This document shows positions 41,988 to 53,101 of a stretch of DNA of 64,000 bases, piece by piece. How positions within the stretch are numbered: the first letter of the stretch is position 1; every line of letters starts with the position of its first letter. The position numbers and the translations under genes are program-made. Under the pieces are notes generated by a model. It did not search any database. It was given only the letters and a program-made list of their open reading frames with translations, and had not been told where the DNA came from. The stretch covers positions 1-64,000 of the forward strand of contig NZ_KE384320.1 of the NCBI RefSeq assembly GCF_000425165.1, read 5' to 3'. The DNA is from Photobacterium halotolerans DSM 18316. GTDB lineage: Bacteria; Pseudomonadota; Gammaproteobacteria; Enterobacterales; Vibrionaceae.

Positions 41988-43701
41988 TTTAATCCCTTAC
42001 ATTAAACTCTACCGTCGTCATTGGTTTGGCCTGACTCTGGGTATGTTGCTGGGACTGGCGACCCTGCTTGCTGCCATGAGCCTGCTGACACTGTCTGGCT
42101 GGTTCCTTGCCGCCTCCGCCGTTGCGGGTATGACGATTGCCCGCGAAACCTTCAACTACATGTTACCTGCATCGGGTGTGCGTGGTTTTTCCATCGCCCG
42201 CACCGCTGGCCGCTGGGGTGAACGTGTTGTCAGCCACAATGCGACTTTTAAGCTGCTGGCCGATCTGCGCATTTTCTTCTTCCGTAAGCTCATTCCGCTG
42301 ATTCCCGGCCGTCAGACCAATCTGCGCGACGCCGATTTGCTAAACCGCCTGGTTGCTGATGTGGATGCCATGGATCACGTATACCTGCGGCTGATCAGCC
42401 CCTTAGTGATTGGGGTGATTGGTATCCTGGCGATCAGTGGCTTTCTGGCCTGGTTTGACCCCGCGCTTGGCCTGGTACTTGGTTGCCTGCTGTTTACCCT
42501 GATGCTTTCTCTGCCGGTTATTTTTTATAAACTGGGCAAGAAACACGGTGAAACACTGACGATGGCAAAAGCCGGATTCAGAATACGTCTGCTCGACTGG
42601 TTACAAGGCCAGGCTGAGCTCTTACTGTTTAACGCAGAGCCCGCGTACAGGGAGCGGACACTCAGTGAGCAGAATCAGCTGCTGCTGGCACAGCGCCGTA
42701 TGGCCAGCCTGACAGGAATGGCAAATGCGATGTTACTGCTGGCCACCGGATGGTCTCTGGTACTCATGCTGTGGTTAGCGGCTGACGGTGTGGGGGGCAG
42801 TACGCCTGATCCTATGATTGCGCTGGCGGCTTTTGCCACTATGGCCAGCTTTGAGCTGATGATGCCGGTTGCCGGGGCTTTCCAGTATCTGGGGCAAACG
42901 CTCTCCTCGGCCAGACGCCTGAATGAAATTATTCATGCCACGCCCGACACACAGTTTGATCCTCAGGGTCATCAAGCCAGCGTCAGGGGCGAGATAAAGA
43001 TCCAAGACGTCAGCTTTAGCTACTTTGGCAGTGAACAATCCGTGCTCAACCACGTCACTCTTGAGCTCAAAGCCGGTGAAAAACTGGCCCTGCTTGGGCG
43101 CACGGGCTGTGGTAAATCAACCCTGCTGCAATTGCTGACCCGTAACTGGGATCCGCAGCAGGGCGAGATCACACTGGATGGCACGCCGCTTTGTCAATGG
43201 CAGGAAGCGGCACTGCGTGATGCTGTCAGTGTAGTCAGCCAGCGTGTCGATATCTTTAACGGCACAGTGCGCGATAACCTGCAATTAGCCAAACCGGGTG
43301 CCACCGACAGCGAGCTGACAGCCGTACTGACCAAAGTCGGACTGGAGAAACTGCTGGACGGTAATGGCCTGAATACCTGGCTGGGTGACGGGGGCCGGCA
43401 AATTTCCGGGGGCGAACGCCGGCGTATGGGAATCGCCCGTGCGCTTTTGCATGATGCCCCCATTTTACTGCTTGATGAACCGACCGAAGGGCTGGACCGC
43501 CGGACTGAACAACAGATCCTGTCTTTGCTGTTCGAGCACATGCCGGATAAAACAGTGGTCTTCATCACCCACCGTCTGGTCGGGCTGGAGCAAATGGATC
43601 AGATTTGTCTAATGGATCAGGGCGACATCATAGAACGTGGCAATCACGCTTCCCTGATGGCCCTGAACGGGCGCTACACTGAACTCTGGCGTCGGGTTTA
43701 A
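41980..43701 (+). CDS. cydC: Glutathione/cysteine ABC exporter subunit CydC
   Basis: 573 residues with six membrane segments and an ABC domain: Walker A GRTGCGKST, signature ISGGERRRMGIARALL, Walker B ILLLDEPTEGLD and switch HR in FITHRLVG. It is the partner of CydD in the heterodimeric exporter. The start overlaps the cydD end. The cydD-cydC order follows trxB as in E. coli. A strong terminator follows. Confidence 0.95.
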   Translation: MRDLIPYIKLYRRHWFGLTLGMLLGLATLLAAMSLLTLSGWFLAASAVAGMTIARETFNYMLPASGVRGFSIARTAGRWGERVVSHNATFKLLADLRIFFFRKLIPLIPGRQTNLRDADLLNRLVADVDAMDHVYLRLISPLVIGVIGILAISGFLAWFDPALGLVLGCLLFTLMLSLPVIFYKLGKKHGETLTMAKAGFRIRLLDWLQGQAELLLFNAEPAYRERTLSEQNQLLLAQRRMASLTGMANAMLLLATGWSLVLMLWLAADGVGGSTPDPMIALAAFATMASFELMMPVAGAFQYLGQTLSSARRLNEIIHATPDTQFDPQGHQASVRGEIKIQDVSFSYFGSEQSVLNHVTLELKAGEKLALLGRTGCGKSTLLQLLTRNWDPQQGEITLDGTPLCQWQEAALRDAVSVVSQRVDIFNGTVRDNLQLAKPGATDSELTAVLTKVGLEKLLDGNGLNTWLGDGGRQISGGERRRMGIARALLHDAPILLLDEPTEGLDRRTEQQILSLLFEHMPDKTVVFITHRLVGLEQMDQICLMDQGDIIERGNHASLMALNGRYTELWRRV

Positions 43702-43713
43702 CTCATGCAACAG

Positions 43714-43745
43714 AAAGGCGCTGGAGTGATTCCAGCGCCTTTTTC
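43714..43745 (+). terminator. Terminator of cydDC
   Basis: A perfect 12-bp stem (AAAGGCGCTGGA / TCCAGCGCCTTT) with a 5-nt loop is followed by T residues. The left side has only three A, so it mainly serves the plus strand. Confidence 0.9.
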
Positions 43746-43782
43746 TCGTTCTGGCTCACTCGTTCTGGCTTACTTGTTCTGG

Positions 43783-44247
43783 CTATGGATAAGTGCGGTC
43801 AACTCTGACCCCTTCGTCAAAATAGAGAATCCGGACGTTATCACCTGACTGAAACAGCATATTCGGATCAATATCCTGAATCACATCCACCAGCTTACCG
43901 TCATCGGTTTTTATCAGTAATTCCACCAGTTTGTACTGCCGGATTGACTGGCCAATATGCTGATTTTGATAGGCAACGCCGGCGCCCGCCAAGGCGCCAA
44001 CCGTGGTCGCCACCTCACGGCCATGTCCTCCTCCGAACTGATTACCGATCAAGCCACCCACCACTGCCCCCAATAAAGTCTGCCAGCCGTTATGTTCGGA
44101 GTTGACCACTTGCTGCTGAGTAATATAACGTACCGTTTCCAGTTGACCGAAAACAACCTGATTGACCGGGCGCGCCTGATTGCGATTATAAGGCGCGGCT
44201 TGCGACACGCATGTAAACAGCAAAACGAACCATAACCACTTTCTCAT
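43783..44247 (-). CDS. Glycine-zipper 2TM domain protein, SlyB paralogue
   Basis: 154 residues. A signal peptide ends near SQAAP, without a lipobox Cys, so a soluble or membrane-inserted periplasmic protein is expected. Residues 58-95 form a glycine-zipper two-helix unit (LLGAVVGGLIGNQFGGGHG), and the end carries DPNMLFQSGDNVRI, shared almost word for word with the lipoprotein at 5675. ATG 44247 has GGAG upstream; a GTG at 44262 is less likely. It is divergent from aat and convergent with cydC. Function unknown. Confidence 0.82.
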   Translation of the reverse strand: MRKWLWFVLLFTCVSQAAPYNRNQARPVNQVVFGQLETVRYITQQQVVNSEHNGWQTLLGAVVGGLIGNQFGGGHGREVATTVGALAGAGVAYQNQHIGQSIRQYKLVELLIKTDDGKLVDVIQDIDPNMLFQSGDNVRILYFDEGVRVDRTYP

Positions 44248-44277
44248 ACTGATATTCTCCACCTACATTGTATTTAT

Positions 44278-44979
44278 ATGGCTATATATTTGCCTGAGCT
44301 CGACTCAGTCGACTTACAGTTTCCCCATCCGAGCACGGCGCTTGATGATCCCAATGGCCTGTTGGCATTTGGTGGTGATCTCAGTGCCCAGCGACTTATT
44401 CATGCTTACCGGCAAGGCATCTTCCCCTGGTACGCGGAAGGTGAGCCCCTGTTATGGTGGAGCCCGTCTCCCAGAGCGATTATCCTGCCAGAGATTTTTC
44501 AGCCAAGTAAGAGTCTGAGAAAGTTTTACCGCAAATCAGGCTATCAGGTCACTCTAAACCATGCCTGTCATCAGGTCATAGAGAAATGCGCTTACAGCCG
44601 CGGGGTTGATGCCACCTGGATCACTTCCGCCATGATTAAAGCGTATCAGCACTTACATAACCAGGGTCACTGCCATTCCGTTGAAGTCTGGCATGACGGC
44701 CAGCTTGTTGGCGGCTTATATGGCATTAGCGTGGGTACCGTCTTTTGCGGTGAATCCATGTTTTCGCTCGCCGACAATGCCTCCAAGATTGCCTTCTGGC
44801 ATTTCTGCCGGCATTTCAGCGCACATAACGGCAGCCTTATTGACTGTCAGATTATGAACTCGCACCTCGCCTCTCTGGGCGCGCAAGATGTCCCTCGTGA
44901 CGCATTTTTGCAAACCTTAGGACAACAGAGATGCGCCATACTTAAATCAGATTGTTATTCGCCCCAGGTCATTGCGTAG
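44278..44979 (+). CDS. aat: Leucyl/phenylalanyl-tRNA-protein transferase
   Basis: 233 residues. The family segments FPWYAEGEPLLWWSPSPRAI, GGLYGISVGTVFCGESMFS and DCQIMNSHLASLGA are visible. It adds Leu or Phe to proteins with N-terminal Arg or Lys, making them substrates of ClpAP through ClpS, whose genes lie 1.3-4.5 kb away. It is followed after 9 bp by bpt, so the two transferases form one unit. Confidence 0.96.
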   Translation: MAIYLPELDSVDLQFPHPSTALDDPNGLLAFGGDLSAQRLIHAYRQGIFPWYAEGEPLLWWSPSPRAIILPEIFQPSKSLRKFYRKSGYQVTLNHACHQVIEKCAYSRGVDATWITSAMIKAYQHLHNQGHCHSVEVWHDGQLVGGLYGISVGTVFCGESMFSLADNASKIAFWHFCRHFSAHNGSLIDCQIMNSHLASLGAQDVPRDAFLQTLGQQRCAILKSDCYSPQVIA

Positions 44980-44988
44980 CAGGTTATC

Positions 44989-45678
44989 ATGAGTCTTCCC
45001 ACTATACGTTTAGGCTTTACTCCGGAAATCAGTTGCAGTTATTTGCCTGAGCAAAAAGAGCAACTTGGCGTGGTTGTTGATCATCGCTGGCTAACGACTT
45101 CTGGCTACGGCGCTCTGCTTGGCTGCGGATATCGTCGCAGCGGTCAGGCCATTTATAAACCTATGTGCGACCAGTGCCAGGCCTGTACTCCCCTTCGCGT
45201 TGACTGTACCAACTTCACTCCCAGCAAAAGCCAGAAAAGGCAGTTAAAACAGCTCAATGGCTTTCGGGCGGAATTCAAAAGCCAGCTTGATGATGGCTGG
45301 TTCCCTCTCTATGAGCAATATATCCGGGAAAGACATGCGCACGGGGCCATGTATCCGGCCAGCAGACAGCAGTTTTTTGAGTTTTGCCAGGCAAACTGGA
45401 TGGAAACCCGTTTTCTGCACCTCTATCAGGATCAGCAATTGCTGGCTGTTGCCGTCACCGATTTTTTTGACCAGGCACTGAGCGCCGTCTATACCTTCTT
45501 CGAGCCAAACTACCCGTTATCGCTGGGAACCCTCTGCGTACTGAAGCAAATCCAGTACTGCCGGGATACCGGGCGACGCTGGCTCTACCCCGGTTATCAG
45601 ATTGATGACTGCCCTGCGATGAACTATAAAACCCGCTTCAGGCCTTACCAAAAGCTGATTCAGGGCCAATGGCAATAA
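44989..45678 (+). CDS. bpt: Bacterial leucyltransferase (Bpt, ATE-like)
   Basis: 229 residues with the N-terminal CSYLPEQKEQLGVV and the Cys cluster in MCDQCQACTPLRV, and the C-terminal GYQIDDCPAMNYKTRFRPY. Bpt attaches Leu to proteins with N-terminal Asp or Glu, extending the N-end rule. It is absent from E. coli but common in vibrios. AGG lies just before ATG 44989. Together with aat, clpS and clpA it makes a complete local N-degron pathway. Confidence 0.94.
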   Translation: MSLPTIRLGFTPEISCSYLPEQKEQLGVVVDHRWLTTSGYGALLGCGYRRSGQAIYKPMCDQCQACTPLRVDCTNFTPSKSQKRQLKQLNGFRAEFKSQLDDGWFPLYEQYIRERHAHGAMYPASRQQFFEFCQANWMETRFLHLYQDQQLLAVAVTDFFDQALSAVYTFFEPNYPLSLGTLCVLKQIQYCRDTGRRWLYPGYQIDDCPAMNYKTRFRPYQKLIQGQWQ

Positions 45679-45780
45679 GATTATTATTTATCCCCCCCGC
45701 CTCTGCCTCATTAAAAGGAACGAAGTTTGCAACAAAAGCTGACAAAGGGCAGCAGCAAGGGTAAAATTGCGGGCCTGAAC

Positions 45781-45809
45781 TTTACACTTAAACAGTTTCA
45801 AGGCATTAT
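45781..45809 (+). promoter_or_regulatory. Sigma-70 promoter of infA
   Basis: TTTACA at 45781-45786 and CATTAT at 45804-45809 with a 17-bp spacer, 5/6 and 4/6 matches to the consensus. It lies about 45 bp before infA. Confidence 0.5.
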
Positions 45810-45843
45810 CCGGCCCAATCAGATGCAAGGCACGGTAGCCTAA

Positions 45844-46071
<228 letters not shown>

Positions 46072-46146
46072 TTTGCGCCGGGCTGGTGAACATCAGACGG
46101 GCCCAGCTGCGAAGCACACCATACTATCGCCTTCATAAGCTAAGGC

Positions 46147-46178
46147 AAAAAAAACGGGACTTTCAGGTCCCGTTTTTA
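46147..46178. terminator. Bidirectional terminator between infA and clpA
   Basis: An 11-bp stem (AAAAACGGGAC / GTCCCGTTTTT) with a 6-nt loop and A/T runs on both sides serves both convergent genes. Confidence 0.92.
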
Positions 46179-46206
46179 TTAGTTATCACTGGCAGATACC
46201 GACGCT

Positions 46207-48471
46207 TTAATGTGCGGGTTCCATTTCACTGCTGAAGCGGAAATCCAGTGTACCGTCATCTTTTAAGGTTACACGCACCGAACCACCGTTGACCAGCGAG
46301 CCGAACAGCAACTCATTCGCCATAGGTTTTTTCAGGTTTTCCTGAATGACCCGGGCCATTGGCCGGGCACCCATAGACTTGTCATAGCCTTTATTGGCCA
46401 GCCACTCACGTGCTTCATTTGAAACTTCCATTGAGACGCCACGGGCATCCAGCTGGGCCTGCAGCTCAACAATGAATTTATCAACAACCTGATTGATAAC
46501 TTCTTTTTCCAGGTGATTGAACCAAATAATGTTATCCAGACGGTTACGGAATTCAGGCGCAAAGACCCGCTTGATTTCCGACATCGCATCATGGCTGTGA
46601 TCCTGCTGAACAAGCCCGATGGATTTACGTACCGTCTCCTGAACACCGGCATTGGTTGTCATCACCAAAATCACGTTGCGGAAATCCGCTTTACGTCCGT
46701 TATTATCGGTCAGGGTCCCGTTATCCATTACCTGCAGCAGCAGATTAAAGACATCCGGGTGCGCTTTCTCTATTTCATCCAGCAGCACGACAGAATGCGG
46801 ATGCTTAATGACGGCATCGGTCAGCAAACCACCCTGATCAAAGCCAACATAACCCGGAGGCGCACCGATCAAACGGCTGACAGTATGGCGTTCCATATAC
46901 TCGGACATATCAAACCTCAGCAGTTCGATGCCCAGCATTTTGGCCAATTGTACCGTCACCTCGGTTTTACCTACCCCTGTCGGACCGGCAAACAGAAATG
47001 AACCCACGGGTTTATTATCAGCCCCTAACCCGGCACGGCTGAGTTTGATGACTTCGGTCAGCGCTTCTATCGCTTTATCCTGACCAAAGACCAGCATCTT
47101 GAGCTTATTGTCCAGATTCAGCAGGACTTCTTTGTCGCTTGAAGAAACCGATTTTTCAGGGATCCGGGCAATACGCGCAATCATGGCTTCAATGTCGCTG
47201 ACATTGATGGTTTTCTTACGCTTACTGACAGGTGCCAGACGGCAACGCGCACCGGCTTCATCAATGACATCAATCGCCTTATCAGGTAAATGACGCTCAT
47301 TGATATATTTAGCAGAAAGCTCAACTGCCGCCCGAATGGCTTTATTGGTGTACCTGACTTCATGGTGAGCTTCGTATTTCGTTTTCAGCCCCATGAGGAT
47401 TTTCGTGGTATCGTCCAGAGAAGGTTCAACAATATCAATTTTTTGGAATCGGCGAGCCAGCGCTCTCTCTTTCTCAAAAATATTGCTGTATTCCTGATAG
47501 GTGGTTGACCCCATACAGCGGATTTTACCGCTGCTCAGCAAAGGCTTGATCAGATTAGCCGCATCAACCTGGCCACCGGAAGCCGCTCCCGCACCTATGA
47601 TGGTATGAATTTCATCAATGAACAGGACGGCTTTTTCTTCTTTCTCGAGCTGCTTCAAAATCGCTTTAAAGCGTTTCTCAAAGTCGCCACGATATTTAGT
47701 GCCGGCCAACAGTGAGCCGATATCCAGCGAGTAGATAACACAATCTTTAATAATGTCGGGGACCTGACCTTCAACGATACGCCAGGCAAGGCCTTCCGCG
47801 ATAGCCGTCTTACCCACCCCGGCCTCACCGACCAGCAAAGGATTATTTTTACGACGACGGCACAGCACCTGAACAGTACGTTCAAGCTCGTATTCACGGC
47901 CGATCAAAGGATCGATAGCACCGGCCCGGGCCAGTTGATTCAGGTTGGTGGCAAAGTTTTCCAGACGATCTTCACCGCCTTCTGCACGAGGATCATCTGG
48001 GCTGACCTCTGACTGGTTCAAATCATCACTGTCACTGTCTTTTACTGTGCCATGAGAAATGAAATTCACCACATCAAGACGGCTGATATCACTTTTCTTA
48101 AGCAGATAGGCCGCGTGCGATTCCTGTTCACTGAAAATAGCCACCAGCACATTGGCACCGGTCACTTCACTGCGACCCGATGACTGCACATGGAAAACCG
48201 CGCGCTGTAATACGCGCTGAAAGCTCAGCGTTGGCTGGGTTTCCCTGCTTTCGTCATCGGCTGGGATTAATGGCGTGGTTTGTTCAATGAAGGCATCCAG
48301 TTCTTTCCGAAGGGTGTCCAGATTAGCACGGCACGCTAATAGGGCTTCCTGAGCAGCAGGATTCTCCAGTAGCGCCAACAGCAGATGCTCAACCGTCATA
48401 AACTCATGGCGTTTTTCCCTTGCCCGCGCGAAGGCACCATTGAGACTGGTTTCAAGTTCTTTATTTAGCAT
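46207..48471 (-). CDS. clpA: ATP-dependent Clp protease ATP-binding subunit ClpA
   Basis: 754 residues. The N-terminal domain (about 1-140) binds ClpS. Two AAA+ modules follow with Walker [10 protein letters not shown] and GPTGVGKTE and Walker B motifs FIDEIH and [11 protein letters not shown]. It unfolds substrates and feeds them to ClpP. GAGG lies 6 nt before ATG 48471. It follows clpS by 46 bp on the same strand. Confidence 0.97.
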   Translation of the reverse strand: MLNKELETSLNGAFARAREKRHEFMTVEHLLLALLENPAAQEALLACRANLDTLRKELDAFIEQTTPLIPADDESRETQPTLSFQRVLQRAVFHVQSSGRSEVTGANVLVAIFSEQESHAAYLLKKSDISRLDVVNFISHGTVKDSDSDDLNQSEVSPDDPRAEGGEDRLENFATNLNQLARAGAIDPLIGREYELERTVQVLCRRRKNNPLLVGEAGVGKTAIAEGLAWRIVEGQVPDIIKDCVIYSLDIGSLLAGTKYRGDFEKRFKAILKQLEKEEKAVLFIDEIHTIIGAGAASGGQVDAANLIKPLLSSGKIRCMGSTTYQEYSNIFEKERALARRFQKIDIVEPSLDDTTKILMGLKTKYEAHHEVRYTNKAIRAAVELSAKYINERHLPDKAIDVIDEAGARCRLAPVSKRKKTINVSDIEAMIARIARIPEKSVSSSDKEVLLNLDNKLKMLVFGQDKAIEALTEVIKLSRAGLGADNKPVGSFLFAGPTGVGKTEVTVQLAKMLGIELLRFDMSEYMERHTVSRLIGAPPGYVGFDQGGLLTDAVIKHPHSVVLLDEIEKAHPDVFNLLLQVMDNGTLTDNNGRKADFRNVILVMTTNAGVQETVRKSIGLVQQDHSHDAMSEIKRVFAPEFRNRLDNIIWFNHLEKEVINQVVDKFIVELQAQLDARGVSMEVSNEAREWLANKGYDKSMGARPMARVIQENLKKPMANELLFGSLVNGGSVRVTLKDDGTLDFRFSSEMEPAH

Positions 48472-48517
48472 AAGGCACCTCCCCTAAATACCACTTGATT
48501 TGGCGTGCCGGAAAAAG

Positions 48518-48838
48518 TCAGGCTTTTTCCATGGTACACAGTAGCGGATGTTCATGCTCTCTTGCATACATCATGACTTGAGCCACTTTGGTTTCAGCGA
48601 CTTCGGCAGTAAAAATGCCGCACACTGCCTTCCCCTCATAATGCACAGCCAGCATCAACTGTGTTGCTCTCTCCAAATCCATGGAGAAGAACTTCTGTAA
48701 CACTTCTATCACAAAATCCATCGGTGTGTAATCATCATTATTTAAAATCACTTTATACATCGATGGCGGCTTAACCTGAGTGTCCTCCTTATCAAGTATG
48801 TCTGACTCAGGGCTAATCCTTTCGCTTAACTTACTCAT
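48518..48838 (-). CDS. clpS: ClpS adaptor protein
   Basis: 106 residues. The core [19 protein letters not shown] and [19 protein letters not shown] contains the N-degron binding residues of ClpS. It hands proteins with N-terminal Leu, Phe, Trp or Tyr to ClpAP. Located just upstream of clpA and divergent from cspD, as in E. coli. Confidence 0.96.
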   Translation of the reverse strand: MSKLSERISPESDILDKEDTQVKPPSMYKVILNNDDYTPMDFVIEVLQKFFSMDLERATQLMLAVHYEGKAVCGIFTAEVAETKVAQVMMYAREHEHPLLCTMEKA

Positions 48839-48920
48839 AATCTCATCTTAGTCATTTGTTCAATCGGTTGCTAGATTGCGACGGACAAAAAAGATTTCAT
48901 CCAAATGTTACAAGTCTTGC

Positions 48921-48948
48921 TTGACTGTCTAAGTCTTTTTACTAAAGT
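48921..48948 (+). promoter_or_regulatory. Possible sigma-70 promoter of cspD
   Basis: TTGACT at 48921-48926 and TAAAGT at 48943-48948, 16-bp spacer, about 117 bp before the cspD start. Matches are 5/6 and 4/6. The leader between would be AT-rich. Confidence 0.4.
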
Positions 48949-49064
48949 GTACCTTGTAGTAGATACTATCTGCATCAAAATAGCATTTATATTCAAGTCA
49001 TGTTAAAACAGTACTGATAAATAAATGCTACATGGAAATTGAATGCAAAGAGGGATGTAAAAGC

Positions 49065-49289
49065 ATGGCAACAGGTACAGTTAAATGGTTCAACAACGCA
49101 AAAGGCTTCGGTTTCATTTGTCCTGAAAACGGTGAAGGCGATATCTTTGCACACTATTCAACTATCCAGATGGAAGGATATCGAACGCTGAAAGCAGGTC
49201 AACAAGTTAACTACACCGTTCAAACTGGCCCGAAAGGCTATCACGCCAGTGAAATCGTCCCCATCGATGTTGAAAGCGCCAGTAAATAA
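49065..49289 (+). CDS. cspD: Cold-shock-like protein CspD
   Basis: 74 residues with RNP1 KGFGFI and RNP2 DIFAHYS, and a CspD-like C-terminus with a short tail. In E. coli CspD is a stationary-phase inhibitor of replication rather than a cold-induced protein. ATG 49065 gives the family start MATGTVKWFN and has AGGG about 10 nt upstream. It is divergent from clpSA, the E. coli arrangement. Confidence 0.93.
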   Translation: MATGTVKWFNNAKGFGFICPENGEGDIFAHYSTIQMEGYRTLKAGQQVNYTVQTGPKGYHASEIVPIDVESASK

Positions 49290-49615
49290 ATGTAGCTGAC
49301 ACATTTACATCACTTTATCCAGGTGGGCGATTGCTCACCTTTAGTTTCGCCTCTCCCTCACTGACAACCTGCTCTTCAAGCATTTCATCTCCGATTTTGG
49401 CTTTTCATCACCACGTAATTGACAATTAAATGAATAAATAGTGAATAAATCAAAATAAAACAAGTAATTAACAAATTAGTTAACAACTGGCCATTCACGC
49501 CGCGTTTTCTTATCGTTTCGACCAAGCGCTTGTAAGCTAATTATGACCGATCTAATAGAAGCAACACAATGCCAGGGGCCTGCTTTTCTCAGGCCATAAG
49601 ATAAATAACCGAGTA
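49290..49615. other. Intergenic region between cspD and icd
   Basis: About 325 bp without a gene. It is AT-rich near 49420-49490 and has a short dyad GGCCTG-N7-CAGGCC at 49577-49595 without a T run. I see no small RNA signature that can be defended. Confidence 0.4.
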
Positions 49616-49649
49616 AAAACAAAAAGGCCCAGCCGAAGCCGAGCCTTTT
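49616..49649 (-). terminator. Terminator of icd
   Basis: On the minus strand, a 12-bp stem with two G-T wobbles is closed by a TTCG tetraloop and followed by TTGTTTTT. It lies 20 bp after icd. Confidence 0.85.
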
Positions 49650-49669
49650 CTCAAAGCGATTAAACTGAC

Positions 49670-50920
49670 TTACATTTGTTCAATCATATCGCCAGCGAAC
49701 TCTGAACACTTACGCAGTGTTGCGCCGTCCATCAGACGTTCAAAGTCGTAAGTCACAGTCTTGTTGCGGATTGCCGCTTCCATAGACTTGATGATCAGGT
49801 CAGCAGCTTCCGTCCAGCCCAGGTGACGCAGCATCATTTCAGCAGACAGAATCAGCGAACCCGGGTTCACTTTATCCTGGCCTGCATACTTAGGTGCAGT
49901 ACCGTGAGTGGCTTCAAACAGCGCAACACCGTCACCGATGTTGGCACCAGGTGCGATACCGATACCACCTACCTGAGCAGCCAGGGCATCAGAAATGTAG
50001 TCACCGTTCAGGTTCATAGTTGCAATCACATCATACTCAGCCGGACGCAGCAGGATCTGTTGCAGGAACGCGTCGGCAATGCTGTCTTTGATGATGATTT
50101 CTTTACCTGTGTTAGGGTTTTTCAGTGTCATCCATGGGCCGCCATCCAGCAGCTCAGCACCGAATTCTTTCGCTACTTCGTAACCCCAGTCTTTAAAGGC
50201 ACCTTCAGTAAACTTCATGATGTTGCCTTTATGAACCAGCGTCAGTGAATCACGGTCATTGTCGATGGTGTACTGCACTGCTGCACGTACCAGGCGCTTA
50301 GTACCTTCTTCAGATACTGGCTTGATGCCGATGCCGCAGTTTTTAGAGAAGCGGATCTTAGTCGCGCCCATCTCGTCTTGCAGGAACTTGATAACTTTAT
50401 CTGCTTCAGCTGTACCTGCTTTGAACTCGATACCCGCATAGATATCTTCAGAGTTTTCACGGTAGATAACCATGTCAGTCAGTTCAGGTTGTTTCAGCGG
50501 GCTTGGTACGCCTTCAAAATAACGAACCGGGCGAGCACAGATATACAGATCCAGCTCTTGACGCAGTGCAACGTTCAGAGAACGAATGCCGCCGCCAACA
50601 GGTGTAGTCAGTGGACCTTTAATTGCAACTTTGTATTCACGAATAAAATCAAGCGTTTCTTGAGGAAGCCAAGCATCTTCACCGTAAATCTGAGTCGATT
50701 TTTCACCGGTGTAGATCTCCATCCAGGAAATTTTACGATCGCCGCCGTAGGCTTTCTGAACTGCCGCATCAACCACTTTGATCATTGCAGGGCTTACATC
50801 AACGCCAATACCATCACCTTCAATAAAAGGAATGATCGGGTTGTTAGGAACGACCAGCTTACCATTGGCATCAAGGGCAATTTTCTGACCTTCTGCTGGT
50901 ACAACTACTTTACTATCCAT
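49670..50920 (-). CDS. icd: NADP-dependent isocitrate dehydrogenase
   Basis: 416 residues, the E. coli length. The segment [16 protein letters not shown] carries Ser114, which corresponds to the serine phosphorylated by AceK in E. coli. [19 protein letters not shown] is the metal/substrate signature. It makes 2-oxoglutarate in the TCA cycle. GGAGAATTTA precedes the ATG. It is divergent from rluE, as in E. coli. Confidence 0.97.
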   Translation of the reverse strand: MDSKVVVPAEGQKIALDANGKLVVPNNPIIPFIEGDGIGVDVSPAMIKVVDAAVQKAYGGDRKISWMEIYTGEKSTQIYGEDAWLPQETLDFIREYKVAIKGPLTTPVGGGIRSLNVALRQELDLYICARPVRYFEGVPSPLKQPELTDMVIYRENSEDIYAGIEFKAGTAEADKVIKFLQDEMGATKIRFSKNCGIGIKPVSEEGTKRLVRAAVQYTIDNDRDSLTLVHKGNIMKFTEGAFKDWGYEVAKEFGAELLDGGPWMTLKNPNTGKEIIIKDSIADAFLQQILLRPAEYDVIATMNLNGDYISDALAAQVGGIGIAPGANIGDGVALFEATHGTAPKYAGQDKVNPGSLILSAEMMLRHLGWTEAADLIIKSMEAAIRNKTVTYDFERLMDGATLRKCSEFAGDMIEQM

Positions 50921-51062
50921 TAAATTCTCCTAGCGTCCGTTTGTTATCTTTTTGTAAGATGCGGGGGAATCATACTTGAAAATTCACCAGCACGCCATGG
51001 GTGGTTTTTTACGTTATAATGGTGCGCTCACAAAATACTTATCCCCTTTACTTTGTATCGCC

Positions 51063-51719
51063 ATGAAAACTCAACGTACCCGACGCACCACCCGGAACGA
51101 CGATCGTAACCCGTCCCGTCAGCCTGGCACCAGGCCGCGAAAATCACGCACTGCCGCTCAGCCAGGCCGTCATCGCGGTCCGCAGAAAATTATTCTTTTT
51201 AACAAGCCATTCAATGTGTTGACGCAATTTAGCGGAGAGCCGGGAGACAAAACGCTCGCAGACTACATCCCGGTCAAAGATGTCTATGCCGCAGGGCGTT
51301 TGGACAAAGACAGCGAGGGCCTGCTGGTGCTGACCAATGACGGTATCCTGCAAGCGCGTCTGACACAGCCCAGCTCCAAGCAGCCCAAAACCTACTGGGT
51401 GCAGGTCGAGGGCATTCCGGATGACGAGCAGCTCAAAGCATTACGCACAGGCGTTACATTAAAAGACGGCATGACATTGCCGGCTGATGTCACCGTCATT
51501 GATGCGCCTGCGGTTTGGGACAGACATCCGCCAATTCGGGAGCGTAAAAATATCCCGACCACCTGGCTCAGCATTACCTTAAGAGAAGGGCGAAACCGGC
51601 AAGTGCGCCGCATGACGGCCCACATCGGTCACCCCACTCTCAGATTGATCCGTTACCAGATGGCAGACTGGACAGTCGATGGTCTGGCTCCCGGTGAATG
51701 GCGGGAAGTCTCGCTCTGA
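51063..51719 (+). CDS. rluE: 23S rRNA pseudouridine(2457) synthase
   Basis: 218 residues. An Arg-rich N-terminal tail precedes the RsuA-type core with the catalytic Asp in [19 protein letters not shown] and the family ends [26 protein letters not shown]. By similarity to RluE it modifies U2457 of 23S rRNA. ATG 51063 has no clear ribosome binding site and the frame is open to 50976; the chosen start gives the E. coli length. Confidence 0.93.
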   Translation: MKTQRTRRTTRNDDRNPSRQPGTRPRKSRTAAQPGRHRGPQKIILFNKPFNVLTQFSGEPGDKTLADYIPVKDVYAAGRLDKDSEGLLVLTNDGILQARLTQPSSKQPKTYWVQVEGIPDDEQLKALRTGVTLKDGMTLPADVTVIDAPAVWDRHPPIRERKNIPTTWLSITLREGRNRQVRRMTAHIGHPTLRLIRYQMADWTVDGLAPGEWREVSL

Positions 51720-51980
51720 CGATGGATGGCTGGCTGGCCGGGAGGCTCCAGCGGCGCGTTAATTTTGCTAAAACACTACACATTAGCGGAGAGTTACACT
51801 ATCATTGCCGACCAATAGCAAACGATTGCGTTAGTGGTAATTAACGAGTAATCGCGCAGGCTGACAGCCAAATTTGCCGATGAAAGATGAATAAAGTGTG
51901 AAGCGGTTCTCGATCTGTTTCAGTTCGCAGCTTTCTGTTAGAATTACGCCCTTATCACTTATTCAAGATTGAAGAGAAAA

Positions 51981-53090
51981 ATGTCAGATAACAGCCAGAA
52001 AAAAGTTATTGTCGGCATGTCCGGCGGCGTCGATTCCTCGGTTTCTGCTTACCTGCTACTTCAACAGGGCTATCAGGTAGAAGGCCTGTTCATGAAGAAC
52101 TGGGAAGAAGATGACAATGACGAGTACTGCTCAGCGGCAGAAGATCTCGCGGACGCACAGGCTGTGTGCGACAAACTGGGCATTCATCTTCATACGATCA
52201 ACTTTGCTGCTGAGTACTGGGACAATGTGTTCGAATACTTTCTGGCAGAATATAAAGCGGGCCGTACCCCAAACCCTGACATTCTGTGTAACAAAGAAAT
52301 CAAATTTAAGGCATTTCTGGAATTTGCCGATGAAGTGCTGGATGCTGATTACATTGCCATGGGCCACTATACCCGTCGCACTTTCCCTACCCAGCCAGGT
52401 CAAAAAGCACAGATGTTACGCGGACTGGATAACAACAAAGACCAGAGCTATTTCCTTTACACCCTGAGCCATGATCAGATAGCACGTAGTCTGTTCCCTG
52501 TCGGCGAACTGGAAAAGCCGGAAGTACGCCGCATCGCTGAAGAACAAGGGTTGATCACCGCCAAGAAAAAAGACTCTACCGGTATCTGTTTTATCGGCGA
52601 GCGCAAGTTCACCGAATTTCTGGGTAAATACCTGCCGGCACAACCAGGCGATATTGTCACGGCAGAAGACGGTAAGGTTATCGGCCAGCATCAGGGACTG
52701 ATGTACCACACCCTTGGCCAGCGAAAAGGTCTGCTGATTGGTGGTTTGAAAGATAGCTCAGATGAACCCTGGTATGTCGTTGATAAAGATATTGAGAAGA
52801 ATCTGCTGATTGTCGGACAAGGAAAAGATCATCCGCGCCTGCAATCTAACGGTCTGATCGCCGCTCAGTTACACTGGGTGGATCGCGAACCGGTGCGTGA
52901 GCCTGTGCAGTGCACGGTGAAGACCCGCTATCGCCAGCAGGATACGCCTTGTACCCTTATTCCTGTTGATGACAACAGCATCAAAGTCATTTTTGATGAG
53001 CCGCAAATCGCAGTGACGCCAGGCCAGTCAGCGGTCTTTTACCAGGGTGATGTGTGTCTTGGCGGCGGTATCATTGAAGAGCGGATTTAA
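51981..53090 (+). CDS. mnmA: tRNA-specific 2-thiouridylase
   Basis: 369 residues. P-loop [10 protein letters not shown] at the N-terminus, and the two catalytic Cys in [12 protein letters not shown] and [12 protein letters not shown]. It thiolates U34 of tRNA-Lys, -Glu and -Gln. ATG 51981 is the family start; TTG 51969 is in frame but less likely. Unlike E. coli, no nudJ gene lies between rluE and mnmA; the 260-bp gap holds no gene. hflD follows after 11 bp. Confidence 0.96.
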   Translation: MSDNSQKKVIVGMSGGVDSSVSAYLLLQQGYQVEGLFMKNWEEDDNDEYCSAAEDLADAQAVCDKLGIHLHTINFAAEYWDNVFEYFLAEYKAGRTPNPDILCNKEIKFKAFLEFADEVLDADYIAMGHYTRRTFPTQPGQKAQMLRGLDNNKDQSYFLYTLSHDQIARSLFPVGELEKPEVRRIAEEQGLITAKKKDSTGICFIGERKFTEFLGKYLPAQPGDIVTAEDGKVIGQHQGLMYHTLGQRKGLLIGGLKDSSDEPWYVVDKDIEKNLLIVGQGKDHPRLQSNGLIAAQLHWVDREPVREPVQCTVKTRYRQQDTPCTLIPVDDNSIKVIFDEPQIAVTPGQSAVFYQGDVCLGGGIIEERI

Positions 53091-53101
53091 AGGGACAGTC
53101 C

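Noticed and set aside
51720..51980. nudJ gene expected between rluE and mnmA
   Set aside because: The 260-bp gap is too short and has no Nudix motif; the gene is simply absent from this place.
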